Source: Methanobrevibacter millerae
GTDB lineage: Archaea > Methanobacteriota > Methanobacteria > Methanobacteriales > Methanobacteriaceae
Length of the DNA: 64,000 nucleotides
Assembly: GCF_001477655.1 (NCBI RefSeq)
Contig: NZ_CP011266.1
Location: 1,906,001 to 1,970,000 of the forward strand
Direction: 5' to 3'
The stretch's first letter is position 1, and each line of letters opens with the position of its first letter. Below the pieces are notes generated by a model. The model saw only the letters and a program-made list of their open reading frames with translations. It was not told where the DNA came from and made no database searches. Below are positions 55,689 to 63,319 of this stretch, piece by piece. Made by a program: the position numbers and the translations under genes.

Positions 55689-56117
55689 ATGATTAAAAAA
55701 ATATTCTTATTATTAATAATATTGCTTTTTAGTGTTAGCGTAGCATTTGCTACCAATATGAATGATTTAGAAATACCCCATGATTTTTCAGGAAAAAAAG
55801 CTGATGGAAAATACTTCATACCTAAAGCTTATGATAATCCTAGATTCATTATAGAAGAAGTAAATGACAATAGCCCAAACTTTAAAAATTCATCATTGTA
55901 TGGATTTTGGCCAAGCGGTGAAGAAAATATATATTTCTTTTCAAATCATCAGGTAAGTGATATGGGCGGTATTGAATTAATTGAAATGGATGGAAAAAAA
56001 TACACAGTATCTGTATTATATGCAAGTACATTAATAGATGAGGATTATTTACAGGATTCACTGAAATATCTTAAAGAATTCAATCAAAAAAATAATATTA
56101 CACCAATTAAGCCATAA
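55689..56117 (+). CDS. Exported small protein with signal peptide (142 aa)
   Basis: The start is at 55689 (MIKKIFLLLIILLFSVSVAF), just after a GTGG ribosome-binding site; an in-frame ATG 39 bp earlier would spoil the signal peptide. The hydrophobic core spans about residues 4-20 with a cleavage site near AFA-T. The exported part has IPHDFSGKKADGKYFIPKAY, FRFIIEE-like strands, SLYGFWPSGEENIYFFSNHQ and a helix near the end. It resembles the small exported domain proteins frequent in Methanobrevibacter; no family named. Confidence 0.78.
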   Translation: MIKKIFLLLIILLFSVSVAFATNMNDLEIPHDFSGKKADGKYFIPKAYDNPRFIIEEVNDNSPNFKNSSLYGFWPSGEENIYFFSNHQVSDMGGIELIEMDGKKYTVSVLYASTLIDEDYLQDSLKYLKEFNQKNNITPIKP

Positions 56118-56123
56118 TTCAGA

Positions 56124-56984
56124 TTAAATTAAATCATCCAAACTTTTTATCATTGATTCACGAATTGCATACCTCTTTTGCAGATTGTCGAGTGAATCAA
56201 CCAAATCTCTTTTAAAGCGTCTGCAGGCATATTCATCATATTTAAATTTAATACCATCATATTCAATATCCATTAAGATCAGATATTCTGCTTCCATTAC
56301 TTTAATATTTGCTCTTGGAGAATTTTCCGAAGGATTCAATAATTCACAGACTTCATCCAAGGACATTTTATCCAATGAAACATCTACAAAAACGCGCATC
56401 ATTTTTCTTACCATATTCCATAAGAATGATTCTCCATAAATATCAACAAAAATAGGAGCAATTGTCTCATGAAGATTAGGAAATTCCCTTTTGTGATAAT
56501 CACCCAATTCCACTTTTGTAATCTTTATATCGTCAATTGTTCGTGTGGTTGTTTTTTGAAATCGTTTAGTGAAATTAGTGAAGTTATGAGTTCCTTTAAA
56601 TATTTCTGCAACTTTATTTAATTTATCTATATCCAAATCCTGGAACAATAAATATCGATATTGTCTCATTTGAGCATATCTCGGCTTGAATGCATATCGA
56701 ACAGGTGCTTTAGCAAGTATCTGGATATCATCAGGCAGACTGTTGTTAATTTCATTTACCTGAACTTCCTTATCTGACTGGAAACTGATTACATTTCCCA
56801 AACTATGAACTCCAGCATCAGTCCTGCCTGCAATTCTAAATCGGGATTTCTTTAAATCATCAATGTAGCCTAATTTACGCAAATGATAAATCAATTCTTC
56901 CTCAACAGTCCTAACATCAGGCTGTCTTTGAAAACCATGAAAATTAGTTCCAATATATCCAATTTTTAAAGCTGTCCGTTTCAT
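56124..56984 (-). CDS. truA: tRNA pseudouridine synthase A
   Basis: From the ATG at 56984 (the codon before is TTG) the 286-residue product has MKRTALKIGYIGTNFHGFQR, RFRIAGRTDAGVHSLGNVIS with the catalytic Asp, YRYLLFQDLDIDK, GTHNFTNFTKRFQKTTTRTI and GESFLWNMVRKMMRVFVDVS, the TruA motifs. It makes pseudouridine in the anticodon arm of tRNAs. It converges on the exported protein gene with 6 bp between. Confidence 0.94.
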   Translation of the reverse strand: MKRTALKIGYIGTNFHGFQRQPDVRTVEEELIYHLRKLGYIDDLKKSRFRIAGRTDAGVHSLGNVISFQSDKEVQVNEINNSLPDDIQILAKAPVRYAFKPRYAQMRQYRYLLFQDLDIDKLNKVAEIFKGTHNFTNFTKRFQKTTTRTIDDIKITKVELGDYHKREFPNLHETIAPIFVDIYGESFLWNMVRKMMRVFVDVSLDKMSLDEVCELLNPSENSPRANIKVMEAEYLILMDIEYDGIKFKYDEYACRRFKRDLVDSLDNLQKRYAIRESMIKSLDDLI

Positions 56985-57060
56985 CAATAATTATTTTAAT
57001 TTTAATATAAAATAAATTTTAGCAAAAAAAGTATTAATTTAATGTGAATAAAATATTAAT

Positions 57061-57474
57061 ATGAAGAGTAAAAATATCATATTAATTTTAACAATTATCG
57101 TGATAATTTTGGCAGCTGCAATAGCAGTTGAAGCAATTATTTTAAATAATAAAAATACAGTTAATCCAATAAATAATACAACAACAAGCAATACAACAAC
57201 AGTTGTATCCATATCTAACGATTCACAACAAAGCAGTGATAGTAGCAGCAGCGAAAATTCAATCGATTCAAATAGGCCAAAAAATGATCCAAACTACAAA
57301 GGATACAACCCCTATCATGAAAGTGAAGTAACAAGCGACGGTTGGAATCCAAAAGAGCATGAAGTTGGACGTGACAAATTAAATGATGGTTCACAAAGAA
57401 TTCGTTATGATGACGGTTACTTTAGAATCGTTGATAAAAACGGATATGTAATAACATATGGTTATGGTGGTTAA
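57061..57474 (+). CDS. N-terminally anchored small protein (137 aa)
   Basis: The product begins MKSKNIILILTIIVIILAAA (membrane anchor, about 5-27), then a Thr/Ser/Asn-rich linker of about 50 residues, and a C-terminal domain with YNPYHESEVTSDGWNPKEHE, DKLNDGSQRIRYDDGYFRIV and DKNGYVITYGYGG. The linker suggests an extracellular spacer between membrane and domain. A TATA-like AATATTAA is close to the start, so a short leader is likely. No family recognised. Confidence 0.78.
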   Translation: MKSKNIILILTIIVIILAAAIAVEAIILNNKNTVNPINNTTTSNTTTVVSISNDSQQSSDSSSSENSIDSNRPKNDPNYKGYNPYHESEVTSDGWNPKEHEVGRDKLNDGSQRIRYDDGYFRIVDKNGYVITYGYGG

Positions 57475-57493
57475 AAAGCATGAAAATGCTTTT

Positions 57494-57997
57494 TTATAAA
57501 TTTTTTATCATATGACTAGTTTCGTCATAATCATCTTCTTCGACAGTTATCTCATAACCTAAAGATTTCCAGAATGATAAAGCTCCATCAAGATACCTGT
57601 GTGTGTGAAGATACATTTTATCATAAGATTTTTTACGTGCAAAATCCTCCATTACATCTACAAGATTTCGGGCAAGACCCTGTCTTCTATAATCTTCATC
57701 AACCATCAATCTCCATATACTGGCAGTATCATCATTAGAGTATACCCCTTTGAACATTTCATAATCTTTATCATAAGCCCGCACAGCGGCTGTTGCTACT
57801 ATATTATCACCATCCCAAGCAACATAAAAATTATTTCTGGAAGGCAAAATATAGTATTCTTTTAATTGATCAATGTCATAATGAAACTTAGGATTTCTAC
57901 CGATTCCATAAACTTTTTTAATTTGATTAAATAAGAAGCATTTAGCAAGATTTATTTCTGCATCATTATTGTTAATTTCTTTAATTGTAATATTCAT
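57494..57997 (-). CDS. GNAT N-acetyltransferase, copy 1
   Basis: A 167-residue GNAT with YILPSRNNFYVAWDGDNIVA, AAVRAYDKDYEMFKGVYSND, the acetyl-CoA site VDEDYRRQGLARNLVDVMED and MYLHTHRYLDGALSFWKSLG. It is a close relative of the GNAT at 62603-63166, and the two bracket the transporter genes of 58-61.6 kb. The substrate is unknown. It follows nikC on the same strand by about 57 bp. Confidence 0.87.
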   Translation of the reverse strand: MNITIKEINNNDAEINLAKCFLFNQIKKVYGIGRNPKFHYDIDQLKEYYILPSRNNFYVAWDGDNIVATAAVRAYDKDYEMFKGVYSNDDTASIWRLMVDEDYRRQGLARNLVDVMEDFARKKSYDKMYLHTHRYLDGALSFWKSLGYEITVEEDDYDETSHMIKNL

Positions 57998-58054
57998 AGT
58001 ATCTCCTGTAAAAATTAAAAAAAGAGAAATGATTAATTTCTCATGATTATATTG

Positions 58055-58912
58055 TTATTCTTGTGCTGTTTCAGGATTTAGTAATTTTTCAACATTTTCC
58101 CCAATCAAATCAAATAGCAACACAACTATCAATAAAGACAAACCAGGATAAAATGCCAACCACCAATATCCAGAAGATAAATAGTGCATTGATTCTGACA
58201 ATATTACTCCAATTGCAGGCTCATGAGGAGGCAAACCAAATCCTAAAAATGTTATGGCCGCTTCGTGCATAATAGCATGAGGAAACATTAAAATAACACC
58301 CACAATTATTTGAGAGATAATCAATGGCAAAATATGCTTAGTTGCAATCCAAATTTTTGATTTTCCCAGATTTTCAGCCAAATGGATATATTCTTTAGTC
58401 TTAATTTCTTTTACTTCAGACCTGAGCACTCTTGCAAGAGGAGTCCAATGAGTCAAACCAACACCCATGATTACCCCAATTGTTCCTCCACCAAACATGA
58501 TTGAAATAAGAATAATCAAAAGTATGTGAGGTATTGAACCAAATAAATCAATGATACTTGCAACAGCCTCATCGGCAAATCTATTGAAACTTGAAAATAA
58601 TCCTAAAATAATAGAAATTAAAGTACTTACTAATGAAGCAACAATACCAACAGTTAAGCTTAATCCAAGACCTGCAACAGTTCGCTGAAACATATCTCTA
58701 CCCATCCAATCAGTTCCGAACAGATGAGCGAAAGAAGGCATCTGATTAGCACTGGTGAAACTTGTTGGAATTTCGCCAATGAACAAACTTGAAATCAAAA
58801 TACTGACTATGACCAATGCAGAAATTCCAATGATTATGAAAGTCTTAGTTCTAAGATTAGCTCTAAACAAAAACCATTGTTCCTTTTCATTAACTTGTTT
58901 TTTCCTAATCAT
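58055..58912 (-). CDS. ABC transporter permease, NikC/DppC type
   Basis: From the ATG at 58912, 10 nt after GGAG, the product has 285 residues; a start 3 codons earlier sits on the site. It has an N-terminal membrane segment, LFGTDWMGRDMFQRTVAGLG and the transmembrane domain with FGGGTIGVIMGVGLTHWTPL, the coupling-type motif EYIHLAENLGKSKIWIATKH and HAIMHEAAITFLGFGLPPHE. It pairs with nikB (8-bp overlap) to form the pore of a nickel- or peptide-type importer. Confidence 0.9.
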   Translation of the reverse strand: MIRKKQVNEKEQWFLFRANLRTKTFIIIGISALVIVSILISSLFIGEIPTSFTSANQMPSFAHLFGTDWMGRDMFQRTVAGLGLSLTVGIVASLVSTLISIILGLFSSFNRFADEAVASIIDLFGSIPHILLIILISIMFGGGTIGVIMGVGLTHWTPLARVLRSEVKEIKTKEYIHLAENLGKSKIWIATKHILPLIISQIIVGVILMFPHAIMHEAAITFLGFGLPPHEPAIGVILSESMHYLSSGYWWLAFYPGLSLLIVVLLFDLIGENVEKLLNPETAQE

Positions 58913-59894
58913 TGAACTCATTCTCCTTAATTCTTGGATCTATAAAGTAATAAGAAATATCTGCAAGCAAATTACCTACAAAAACAAACACAGCACTGAA
59001 AAGCACAATACCTAAAAACAGTGGAACATCGCTTTGAAGACCCGCTGCAACAGCGGTTTGTCCAATTCCCGGATATGAAAATACTTGTTCTACAAGTACC
59101 GCACCACCAAATAATTCACTGAAAGATAAAAATTGCAATGTAACCGCTGGAAGTAAAATATTTCTAATTCCATGGTTTTTTACTAAATTCCAACCTTTTT
59201 CACCTCTTGATTTTGCAAATAATACATAATCAGAGGACAATACTTGAATTAATTCATTACGAGTATACATTGCTATAGGTGCTAAACCAACCAAACTTAA
59301 TGTTAAAGTCGGAAGGACAAGCCTTGATGCCCAATCCATAAATGATGCATCAGTACTGCTTACACCAATCGGAACTCCAAACCCAATTGGGAATAATCCC
59401 AAATATACTGCGAATACCATTAATATAAGCATACCAACCCAAAATGATGGAGCAGATTGAATTGCATAACAATATACTTTTACGGCTTTATCTATCCAGG
59501 ATCCTTTATTTTTACCTGCAACAACACCTAGTGCGAATCCAATGATTCCACTAAATATCCATGATAAAGTCATCAATGCGAGAGAAGCAATGAATTTCTG
59601 AGTGATTACATCAATGACCGGTGCACGATATATTAAAGATGTTCCTAAGTCTCCTTGTATTAAATTTAATAACCAATGATAAATTTTAATATGTAATGGG
59701 ACGCCCACACCAAAATATTGATTTAAAATAGTCCTTTGAGCTTCAGATACAGCAGCACCTTTCAAATAAACAGTTACTGGATTAATAGGGGATAAATCTA
59801 ACAATATAAAACTAAAAATTGCAACAGCAATCATCAAAATTATAAAACGCAATAATTTATAACTAAAAAATTTAATTATTCCTTTTCTATTCAA
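58905..59894 (-). CDS. ABC transporter permease, NikB/DppB type
   Basis: I take a TTG at 59894, seven nt after GTGGGGGT, giving about 329 residues (MNRKGIIKFFSYKLLRFIIL); an alternative TTG lies 15 bp upstream. It has an N-terminal membrane segment, LSPINPVTVYLKGAAVSEAQ, IYHWLLNLIQGDLGTSLIYR, the transmembrane domain with AIQSAPSFWVGMLILMVFAV and the EAA-like SDYVLFAKSRGEKGWNLVKN. The layout matches NikB/DppB. It is between nikA and nikC. Confidence 0.9.
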   Translation of the reverse strand: MNRKGIIKFFSYKLLRFIILMIAVAIFSFILLDLSPINPVTVYLKGAAVSEAQRTILNQYFGVGVPLHIKIYHWLLNLIQGDLGTSLIYRAPVIDVITQKFIASLALMTLSWIFSGIIGFALGVVAGKNKGSWIDKAVKVYCYAIQSAPSFWVGMLILMVFAVYLGLFPIGFGVPIGVSSTDASFMDWASRLVLPTLTLSLVGLAPIAMYTRNELIQVLSSDYVLFAKSRGEKGWNLVKNHGIRNILLPAVTLQFLSFSELFGGAVLVEQVFSYPGIGQTAVAAGLQSDVPLFLGIVLFSAVFVFVGNLLADISYYFIDPRIKENEFND

Positions 59895-59943
59895 AATAAA
59901 CCCCCACAAAAGTTTTAAAAAAATAAAATAGAAAAGAGATTAA

Positions 59944-61551
59944 TTAAGCTCTTTTCCATTCACAAATATTAATTAAAATATCATTTCCTAAACCATCAGG
60001 TTGGTTTCCAATATCAATTCCATCTTTAATGAAGTAATTGTAATCATAGTTAGCAATCCATACCCATGGAGCATCACCAGCTGGTCCCCAACCATGACCA
60101 TTTACAAGAGCAGATTCCGCCCATAAACTATTAGCTTGATTGAAATCATTTGAAGCCATAGCTTTTTCCATTAAAGCATCAGATGCGGAATCATTATATA
60201 AATTAGGGTTCATATAGAAACCATCCATTTCTTTACTGTGGTATTGTTGGTAAATTGATTTATAAGGGTCTGGAGAAGTTTGTTGCATTAAAGCAGCAGA
60301 GCTATACATATTTGCATAGATTGTATCCCAATCAGCTCCAACAAGTTTTACTTCAATTCCTAACTGTTTTGCCTGTTCAGCGAAAACTGTGGATAAGGAT
60401 TGTCTGTCAAGATAATCTGGAGGATAGTATAAGTCAAATGATGCTTTAGTACCATTCTTCTCAACAATTCCATCACCATCAGTATCTGTCCAGCCACCCT
60501 GAGCTAAAATTTGTTTTGCTTGTTCAACATTACCGTCAGCGACTTTACTTTGATTATTTGCATAATCCCTAGTGTCAACACCAGTAAATTCAGGAGTAGC
60601 ATGTCCTGAAAATACAGAATTAACAATTTCAGTACGATTAATACCAACATTTAAAGCTTCACGAATAGATTTATCCGCAGTTACATTATTACCTACCTTC
60701 ATAGAACCATTATATACAACTCCAGTATCTTCAAGGTATGGTAAGGATACACCTTGTGCTCTACCTGCTGATTTTTCAACAAATTGGTATCCGTCAACAG
60801 TTTGATTCAATGCGGAAGTTGCAACAGGCACTACATCCACATCTTTAGATTTAGCTAGTTCTAACCATGTTGATTCTTCAGGGAATAACATAGTAATTTG
60901 AGTAAAGTATGGTTTTTCGCCATAATAATTATCATTTATTTTAAATATTGCTTGTTGGCCTTTATCCCAATGATCCAATACATATGGGCCTGATCCAATA
61001 GGGTGTTCACCATAAGTACTCTGGTTATAAGTGTCTGAAGGTACAATACCAACATATCTTAAATCATATATGAATGTTGATCTAGGTTCAACCAAGTTAA
61101 ACTGAACACATGTATCATTTACAGCAGTTGCATTAGCCAAGTTTGTTAAATCCAATTCAGATTCAGTTTCTTTAGCAGTATTGAATGTGAATGCTACATC
61201 TTCAGCATTTAAAGTAGAGTTATCGGAAAATTTAATATCATTTCTTAAGTTTACAGTCCAAGTTTTTCCATCACTACTGATTGAATAATCAGTTGCTATA
61301 TCAGGAACAATAGTTCCATTACTATCTGTTTTAAATAAACAACTTTGTATTAATGGATTATAGTTCTGATGTCCACATCCCCAACCAGTCAGAGGATTGA
61401 AACCCGCTTTTGGTTCTTTAATGTTACTGTGAGCAGCCACAACCAAATGAGTTGGGTCATCATCATGATGAGAATTGCCCATAAATGCAAAAGCACCCAC
61501 AATAACAATTAATAGAACTACAATTCCACCAATTATTATCTTTTTGTCCAT
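59944..61551 (-). CDS. Substrate-binding protein of nickel/peptide-type ABC transporter
   Basis: From the ATG at 61551, GGTGA and five nt before it, the product has 535 residues (MDKKIIIGGIVVLLIVIVGA). A single N-terminal membrane segment and no lipobox cysteine mean it is anchored by that helix. The binding domain is SBP family 5: TWTVNLRNDIKFSDNSTLNA, EHPIGSGPYVLDHWDKGQQA, ADKSIREALNVGINRTEIVN and others. HHDDD after the anchor may bind metal. Substrate (nickel, cobalt or peptide) is open; two palindromes precede the gene. Confidence 0.88.
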   Translation of the reverse strand: MDKKIIIGGIVVLLIVIVGAFAFMGNSHHDDDPTHLVVAAHSNIKEPKAGFNPLTGWGCGHQNYNPLIQSCLFKTDSNGTIVPDIATDYSISSDGKTWTVNLRNDIKFSDNSTLNAEDVAFTFNTAKETESELDLTNLANATAVNDTCVQFNLVEPRSTFIYDLRYVGIVPSDTYNQSTYGEHPIGSGPYVLDHWDKGQQAIFKINDNYYGEKPYFTQITMLFPEESTWLELAKSKDVDVVPVATSALNQTVDGYQFVEKSAGRAQGVSLPYLEDTGVVYNGSMKVGNNVTADKSIREALNVGINRTEIVNSVFSGHATPEFTGVDTRDYANNQSKVADGNVEQAKQILAQGGWTDTDGDGIVEKNGTKASFDLYYPPDYLDRQSLSTVFAEQAKQLGIEVKLVGADWDTIYANMYSSAALMQQTSPDPYKSIYQQYHSKEMDGFYMNPNLYNDSASDALMEKAMASNDFNQANSLWAESALVNGHGWGPAGDAPWVWIANYDYNYFIKDGIDIGNQPDGLGNDILINICEWKRA

Positions 61552-61583
61552 AATTTTCACCATATTAAAAACCATATTAAAAT

Positions 61584-61626
61584 AAGTAATACTTTTTTTT
61601 ATCAAAATGCTTAAAAAGTAATACTA
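61584..61626. promoter_or_regulatory. Paired operator sites at the nikA-like promoter
   Basis: AAGTAATACTT (61584-61594, a perfect 11-bp palindrome) and AAGTAATACTA (61616-61626) are 32 bp apart centre to centre. The minus-strand TATA (AAAATATATATTTA, near 61627-61640) abuts the second site, so both lie between TATA and the start codon and would block transcription when bound. The spacing repeats at 63183-63225. Confidence 0.7.
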
Positions 61627-61831
61627 TAAATATATATTTTAATACAGTTTAAAATATATTTAATAATATATAAAAACATGTTTATTAATTATTAATAAAA
61701 CAATGAAAATATAAAAAATAAATATTTATAAACTATAAATTAAATAAAAATATAAAAAAAACAATATTTTAAATAAATAACCATTAAATAAAATTTAAAA
61801 TTAAACAAAATAAATATTTAAAAAAAACACC

Positions 61832-61844
61832 AAAGTAATACTTT
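61832..61844. promoter_or_regulatory. Operator site at the 4Fe-4S protein promoter
   Basis: AAAGTAATACTTT is a perfect 13-bp palindrome next to and overlapping the TATA region (TTTATTTATAATAC, 61842-61855) of the gene starting at 61916. A degenerate second half (AAGTTATACAA) follows at 61857-61867, about 24 bp away centre to centre. The rest of the spacer (61627-61831) is very A+T-rich with nothing else I can name. Confidence 0.65.
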
Positions 61845-61915
61845 ATTTATAATACAAAGTTATACAATAGATAATAACTAAATTAATATAAAACTAAAAA
61901 TAAATATTACCAATA

Positions 61916-62608
61916 ATGTCATTTTCAAACAAATTAAAAAAATTTTTATTAAAAAATGGTGCAGATGAAGTAGGCTTTGCCAACATAAATAATTTTACTC
62001 CTAAAAATAAATTAAATATTGGTGTGGTCTTTTATATTACTTATCCGAAAGAAATAATTAGAAGAATGGTAAATGCGCCAACCCAAGAATATGTAGATGA
62101 ATTAGTGAGCTTAAACACCAGATTAGATGCTTTGGGAATGAAATGCGAAGAATATTTGATTGAAAATGGTTATGAAGCATATGCGCAAACCAAAAAAAGA
62201 TTAGGTACTGATTTTGGCGAAAATAATTCCTTTGAATTACCTCACAAAACAATAGCAACACGTGCAGGCTTAGGTTGGATTGGAAAATCAGCACTTTTTA
62301 CAACATTAAAATACGGATCCGCTTTAAGACTATCATCAGTTTTAACCAATGCCCCATTAGATGTTGGAATACCAATTACTAAATCAAAATGTGGAAAATG
62401 CATGGAATGTAAGAATGCATGTCTTGGAGGGGCAATAAGTGGGAAAGAATGGAATTACAAATTAAAAAGAAACGATTTTTATGATGATAAAAAATGTGAA
62501 AAATATGCTCTAAAAATTTCTTATGAAAATTTAGGAAAAGAGGATACAGTATGTGGAAAATGCATTTTCGCCTGCCCACATACACAAAAATACATTAAAA
62601 AATCATAA
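61916..62608 (+). CDS. 4Fe-4S protein related to epoxyqueuosine reductase
   Basis: The 230-residue protein ends in two ferredoxin-like cysteine sets, KSKCGKCMECKNACLGGAIS and TVCGKCIFACPHTQKYIKKS. Its first 170 residues resemble the N-terminal domain of QueG-type reductases (NGADEVGFANINNFTPKNKL, LPHKTIATRAGLGWIGKSAL, LRLSSVLTNAPLDVG). It lacks the extra C-terminal part of true QueG. A redox role in metal or corrinoid handling is a guess from its place among transporter genes sharing the same operator. Confidence 0.8.
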   Translation: MSFSNKLKKFLLKNGADEVGFANINNFTPKNKLNIGVVFYITYPKEIIRRMVNAPTQEYVDELVSLNTRLDALGMKCEEYLIENGYEAYAQTKKRLGTDFGENNSFELPHKTIATRAGLGWIGKSALFTTLKYGSALRLSSVLTNAPLDVGIPITKSKCGKCMECKNACLGGAISGKEWNYKLKRNDFYDDKKCEKYALKISYENLGKEDTVCGKCIFACPHTQKYIKKS

Positions 62609-63166
62609 TTCCAAAGCATAATTAAAAGTAGAACTAGGAGATGTTATTTCAATACCCATTATCTTTTTATCCATATGAACCGTTTCCAGTTCGTCACCAG
62701 CATCTATAGTAATAACAAAACCCATTTTCGTCCAAAATTCAAGAGCTCCATTCAATGTCCTATGAGTATGCAAATAAATGAAATCATAATCCTGTTGATT
62801 AGCAAAAGTCTCAGCTACACCAAACATTTTAGAAGCCAAACCACAACGCCTATATTTTTCGTCAACAAATAATCTCCAAATGCTTGAAGTAGATTTACTG
62901 GAATAAATATTTTTAAATTCAGTGAAATCTTTATCATAAGCCCTGATTCCAATAGTTGCTATAATTTCATTTGTTTTACTATTGAATGCAACAAAAAAAT
63001 TATTCCTTTCAGGATTGATATAATAGTTTTCTAAGTCAATAATATCTTGATGCCACTCAGGAACATACCCATAGCCAAATTCTTTTTCTATTTGATAAAA
63101 TAAAAATTCCTGAACATTTTTTATTAAATTTTTATCATTAGATAATTCCTTGATTATTACATTCAT
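62603..63166 (-). CDS. GNAT N-acetyltransferase, copy 2
   Basis: A 187-residue GNAT, the relative of copy 1 at 57494-57997, with YYINPERNNFFVAFNSKTNE, GIRAYDKDFTEFKNIYSSKS, WRLFVDEKYRRCGLASKMF (acetyl-CoA site) and YLHTHRTLNGALEFWTKMGF. It has a C-terminal extension (EITSPSSTFNYALEL) that copy 1 lacks. Its stop overlaps the end of the 4Fe-4S gene by 6 bp, and two operator sites flank its TATA box. Confidence 0.87.
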   Translation of the reverse strand: MNVIIKELSNDKNLIKNVQEFLFYQIEKEFGYGYVPEWHQDIIDLENYYINPERNNFFVAFNSKTNEIIATIGIRAYDKDFTEFKNIYSSKSTSSIWRLFVDEKYRRCGLASKMFGVAETFANQQDYDFIYLHTHRTLNGALEFWTKMGFVITIDAGDELETVHMDKKIMGIEITSPSSTFNYALEL

Positions 63167-63182
63167 ATAAATCCCTTTTAAA

Positions 63183-63225
63183 TAGTATTACTTTTAATAT
63201 CAAATATATGTTATTGGTAATACTT
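63183..63225. promoter_or_regulatory. Paired operator sites between GNAT copy 2 and the ATPase gene
   Basis: TAGTATTACTT (63183-63193; its complement is AAGTAATACTA, as at 61616-61626) and TGGTAATACTT (63215-63225) are centred 32 bp apart, the same spacing as at the nikA-like promoter. They flank the minus-strand TATA (about 63202-63208) of the GNAT gene. The plus-strand ATPase gene has its own TATA (ATATAATATATAAAA, near 63265-63280). Confidence 0.7.
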
Positions 63226-63319
63226 TTTATTGAATTTTGAATAACTTTAATATTGATAAAGTTCAATATAATATATAAAAGTTATCATTTGACAAAAATC
63301 AGATGAACATGGTGAAAAA

